From: an uncultured Loktanella sp.
GTDB taxonomy: Bacteria; Pseudomonadota; Alphaproteobacteria; Rhodobacterales; Rhodobacteraceae
Reading direction: 5' to 3'
NCBI GenBank assembly: GCA_937132065.1
Contig: CAKZNT010000049.1
Span: 1 to 64,000, forward strand
DNA: 64,000 nucleotides
Shown here: positions 61,595 through 64,000 of the stretch, piece by piece
How the letters are laid out: the number at the start of each line of letters is the position of its first letter
Numbering within the stretch: the stretch's first letter is position 1
Translations under genes and position numbers: made by a program
The notes under the pieces: generated by a model
Told to the model about the DNA's origin: nothing
What the model saw: the letters and a program-made list of their open reading frames with translations, nothing else
The model's database searches: none

Positions 61595-62452
61595 TCAGTG
61601 GTCGATGCCTCCTGCAATTTTGGCGTCAACTTCGCCAAGCCCTGCGCTGCGCCCGTCATAAGAGAGCTGCGATAGCACAGAGCGGATCGCGTTAAGGCGC
61701 GCTCGCCGTTTATCGTCAGCGCGCACCAGTGTCCAAGGCGCGTCTTGCGTGTCGGTGCGGCTCAGGGTTTCGTCGATGGCAGCCGTATAAGCCTCCCATT
61801 TCGAGAGCCCTTCGACGTCGATCCACGACAGTTTCCACTGCTTGAGCGGATCACTTTCACGATCTAGAAACCGTTTCAATTGCGTGGCTTGCCCGACATT
61901 GAGCCAGATTTTAAAGAGTTTGATACCCTCATCGACCAGTAGTTTTTCGAAGGCGCCGACCTGTTGGAACCATTTTTCGCGCTCGGTTTCTGTGCAAAAG
62001 CCGAAGACGTGCTCGACAACGCCGCGATTATACCAGCTGCGGTCAAACAGGACGATTTCACCAGCCGATGGCATGTGATCGATATAGCGCTGGAAATACC
62101 ACTGTGTCGCTTCCAGTTCGGTGGGTTTGGCAAGTGCGACGACATGGGCGTGACGCGGATTCAGGTTCTCGCGAAAGCGGGCGATAGTGCCGCCTTTACC
62201 CGCCGCATCGCGCCCCTCAAAGACCACAACGATCCGCTGCCCTGTTTCGCGCACCCATGCTTGCAGGCGCACAAGCTCGACCTGAAGCGCGTCCATTTCC
62301 GCCTCGTAGGTATCGCGGTCCATCCGTTTTTTATAGGGGTGGTCAGGGTTCAGGATCGTGCTTTTGCGCGCACTTTTGATAGCCGCCTGCACATTTGCGG
62401 GTGCCTGTTGGGTGTAAAACTGGCTGATGCCTCCATCAAATGGCAACGTCAT
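61595..62452 (-). CDS. ppk2: Polyphosphate kinase 2 family protein
   Basis: VVFEGRDAAGKGGTIARFRENLNPRHAHVVALAKPTELEATQWYFQRYIDHMPSAGEIVLFDRSWYNRGVVEHVFGFC. Confidence 0.95.
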   Translation of the reverse strand: MTLPFDGGISQFYTQQAPANVQAAIKSARKSTILNPDHPYKKRMDRDTYEAEMDALQVELVRLQAWVRETGQRIVVVFEGRDAAGKGGTIARFRENLNPRHAHVVALAKPTELEATQWYFQRYIDHMPSAGEIVLFDRSWYNRGVVEHVFGFCTETEREKWFQQVGAFEKLLVDEGIKLFKIWLNVGQATQLKRFLDRESDPLKQWKLSWIDVEGLSKWEAYTAAIDETLSRTDTQDAPWTLVRADDKRRARLNAIRSVLSQLSYDGRSAGLGEVDAKIAGGIDH

Positions 62453-62500
62453 CGTAATTTCCTTAGGTTCGTTCATCTGCACTATGGGCAAGGGTGGCAG

Positions 62501-63508
62501 CTAGCGCAATCCGGCACGGTCCGCTGCGCGGTCAATTGCGGCGATTGCGGCTTTCGGATCAACATGATGGGGCATATGTCCAACCCCCTCCAGCTCTGTG
62601 ACACGCACAGACGGCACGATTTTCACGATCTCGCGGGCGTGGATGTCGATAGGCACGGTCGTATCGGCTGTTCCGTGCAAAATCTCGATCGGCAGCGTCA
62701 GTTCGGGGTAGCGGGTTTTAAGCGCGACAACGTTTGGATAAAGCGTGTTGACCTGCCGCACATTGGCACGGAAATTTTCGGGCCGCATTGTCAATTGCCC
62801 GCCGAGATGTTGTGCGTAGCCTTCGGGGGCAGGGTTGGGAGCAAAGGTCGCTGCAACCGCGTTTTCAACAGTGCCGCTTGGCACAAGCGCCGCAAGCAGA
62901 GGCACGACAACTGCTCCGCCAATCGCGCTCCCGTTGATGGTGTAATATGCGCCAAGGTCACCCGGCCACGGCATTGCAACCCCCGCAAATGAGACAACGC
63001 CTTTGGCGTTTTGCGCGCTTGGGATATCAAGCCCCTCGACCGCCCACGCCAGAGCCACGATCCCGCCATAGCTATGCCCTGCGACAATCGGGTCTTTGAT
63101 CCCGAGCTTGAGCGCCGCCTCACGCAGCATGCGCGCTTGATCCTGCGGGCTGTCGCCATCCGTTGCGAAGGGGCCGGTATCAATATTGGGAACACGATCA
63201 GTGTAGCCCAATCCAGGCCTGTCAAAGGCGGTGACCGTGTATCGTTCTTTCAGAATGTCGAACAGATCAAAGGTGTAGTCGCGCAAGTTGCCGCCAGCGC
63301 CGTGGAGCAGGATCAATTCCGGCCCCGTGCCCTCACGCAGATAATGCACCTTGCCGCCCGTCACTTCGACAAACTGACCGATCGGTGGATAGGCCTGCTC
63401 GGTCATCAGATCGCGCTTTGCAGATGTGCAGCTTGCAAGGGCGACGCTGCCGCCAATTGCGAGCGCAGCATAGGTCAGGATTTTAAGTGCCAATGTCATT
63501 GATGTCAT
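62501..63508 (-). CDS. Alpha/beta hydrolase, predicted lipoprotein
   Basis: [29 protein letters not shown]-terminal GVGHMPHH; N-terminal lipobox ALASC. Confidence 0.88.
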   Translation of the reverse strand: MTSMTLALKILTYAALAIGGSVALASCTSAKRDLMTEQAYPPIGQFVEVTGGKVHYLREGTGPELILLHGAGGNLRDYTFDLFDILKERYTVTAFDRPGLGYTDRVPNIDTGPFATDGDSPQDQARMLREAALKLGIKDPIVAGHSYGGIVALAWAVEGLDIPSAQNAKGVVSFAGVAMPWPGDLGAYYTINGSAIGGAVVVPLLAALVPSGTVENAVAATFAPNPAPEGYAQHLGGQLTMRPENFRANVRQVNTLYPNVVALKTRYPELTLPIEILHGTADTTVPIDIHAREIVKIVPSVRVTELEGVGHMPHHVDPKAAIAAIDRAADRAGLR

Positions 63509-63998
63509 ACGCCGTTGTTTGGTAAATCTGGTTGATCCAGTTACCATATAGGAGGTGCGCGTGACTTCTCCACTTATTGACCGGTTGTTCCGTGGGGTCA
63601 TTGTTGGGATAGTAGTTGCGGGGCACGTTGATTTCCGTGCCGTCCTCGACATCGCGGTCGTATTCCTGCTTGAGCGTGCCGCTGTCGTATTCAAAGTGGT
63701 TAAAGATATAAAGCGCGCGGTGGCTGATATCCTCGACCAGACACGGGCCTGACTCATCGCTGGTGATCAGTGTTTGCAATCCATTTGCCTTGGCAATATC
63801 GGCCTCGCGCATTTCGGTCCAGCGGCTGACGGGGATCACACAGTCATCCGAGAACCCGCGCAGGTATGGCGATGCAGGTTCGGTCACGCGATGGCGGAAA
63901 CAGCCGAAAATCTTGTGATCGGTCAGGTGCTTGGGAACCTTATGGAAGTGGTTGATCATCGCCATGCCCCCCCAGCACACACCAAATGTCGAGTGCAC
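63483..63998 (-). CDS. metA: Homoserine O-succinyl/acetyltransferase (MetA), truncated by window edge
   Basis: [88 protein letters not shown]. Confidence 0.95.
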   Translation of the reverse strand: MHSTFGVCWGGMAMINHFHKVPKHLTDHKIFGCFRHRVTEPASPYLRGFSDDCVIPVSRWTEMREADIAKANGLQTLITSDESGPCLVEDISHRALYIFNHFEYDSGTLKQEYDRDVEDGTEINVPRNYYPNNDPTEQPVNKWRSHAHLLYGNWINQIYQTTAYDINDIGT

Positions 63999-64000
63999 AT

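Noticed and set aside
61964-62992. 342-aa plus-strand ORF
   Set aside because: Antisense to ppk2 and the lipoprotein hydrolase, both with clear motifs.

Overview
The window is chromosomal DNA of a marine Rhodobacteraceae (Roseobacter-group) alphaproteobacterium. It is densely coding and mostly core genome. I see no phage, IS element or CRISPR array. Main contents in order: dctB/dctD-like two-component genes; rne; tusA-like and ccdA; a membrane alpha/beta-hydrolase-like gene coupled to a cytochrome P450; fumC with a DUF4169 small ORF (absent from the supplied ORF track) and an RHH gene; sspB; a permuted two-piece tmRNA (minus strand, tag ANDNRAPAMAVAA); a DMSP-catabolism cluster (GntR regulator, DUF2182, DUF1326, dmdA, acuI, BCCT transporter); photolyase; trgA-trgB-cysK; an MscS channel and AlaX; two RTX-type proteins and a Hint protein; an SbcD-like nuclease / SMC-like ATPase / DUF2520 operon; rplU-rpmA-(3 GNAT)-obgE-proB-proA; chpT; olsB-olsA; trmJ; ctaA; rplM-rpsI; pagL-like, TetR, ppk2, a lipoprotein hydrolase and partial metA. 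tRNAs: Ser(GGA), Asn(GTT), Ser(CGA). The best candidates for undescribed biology are the DUF2182-DUF1326 pair inside the DMSP cluster, three 11-bp-phased GTGCAC repeats over the putative tmRNA promoter, the hook-less SbcCD-like operon, and a DctD-like regulator that has lost GAFTGA. All family calls come from reading the proteins; no database search was run.
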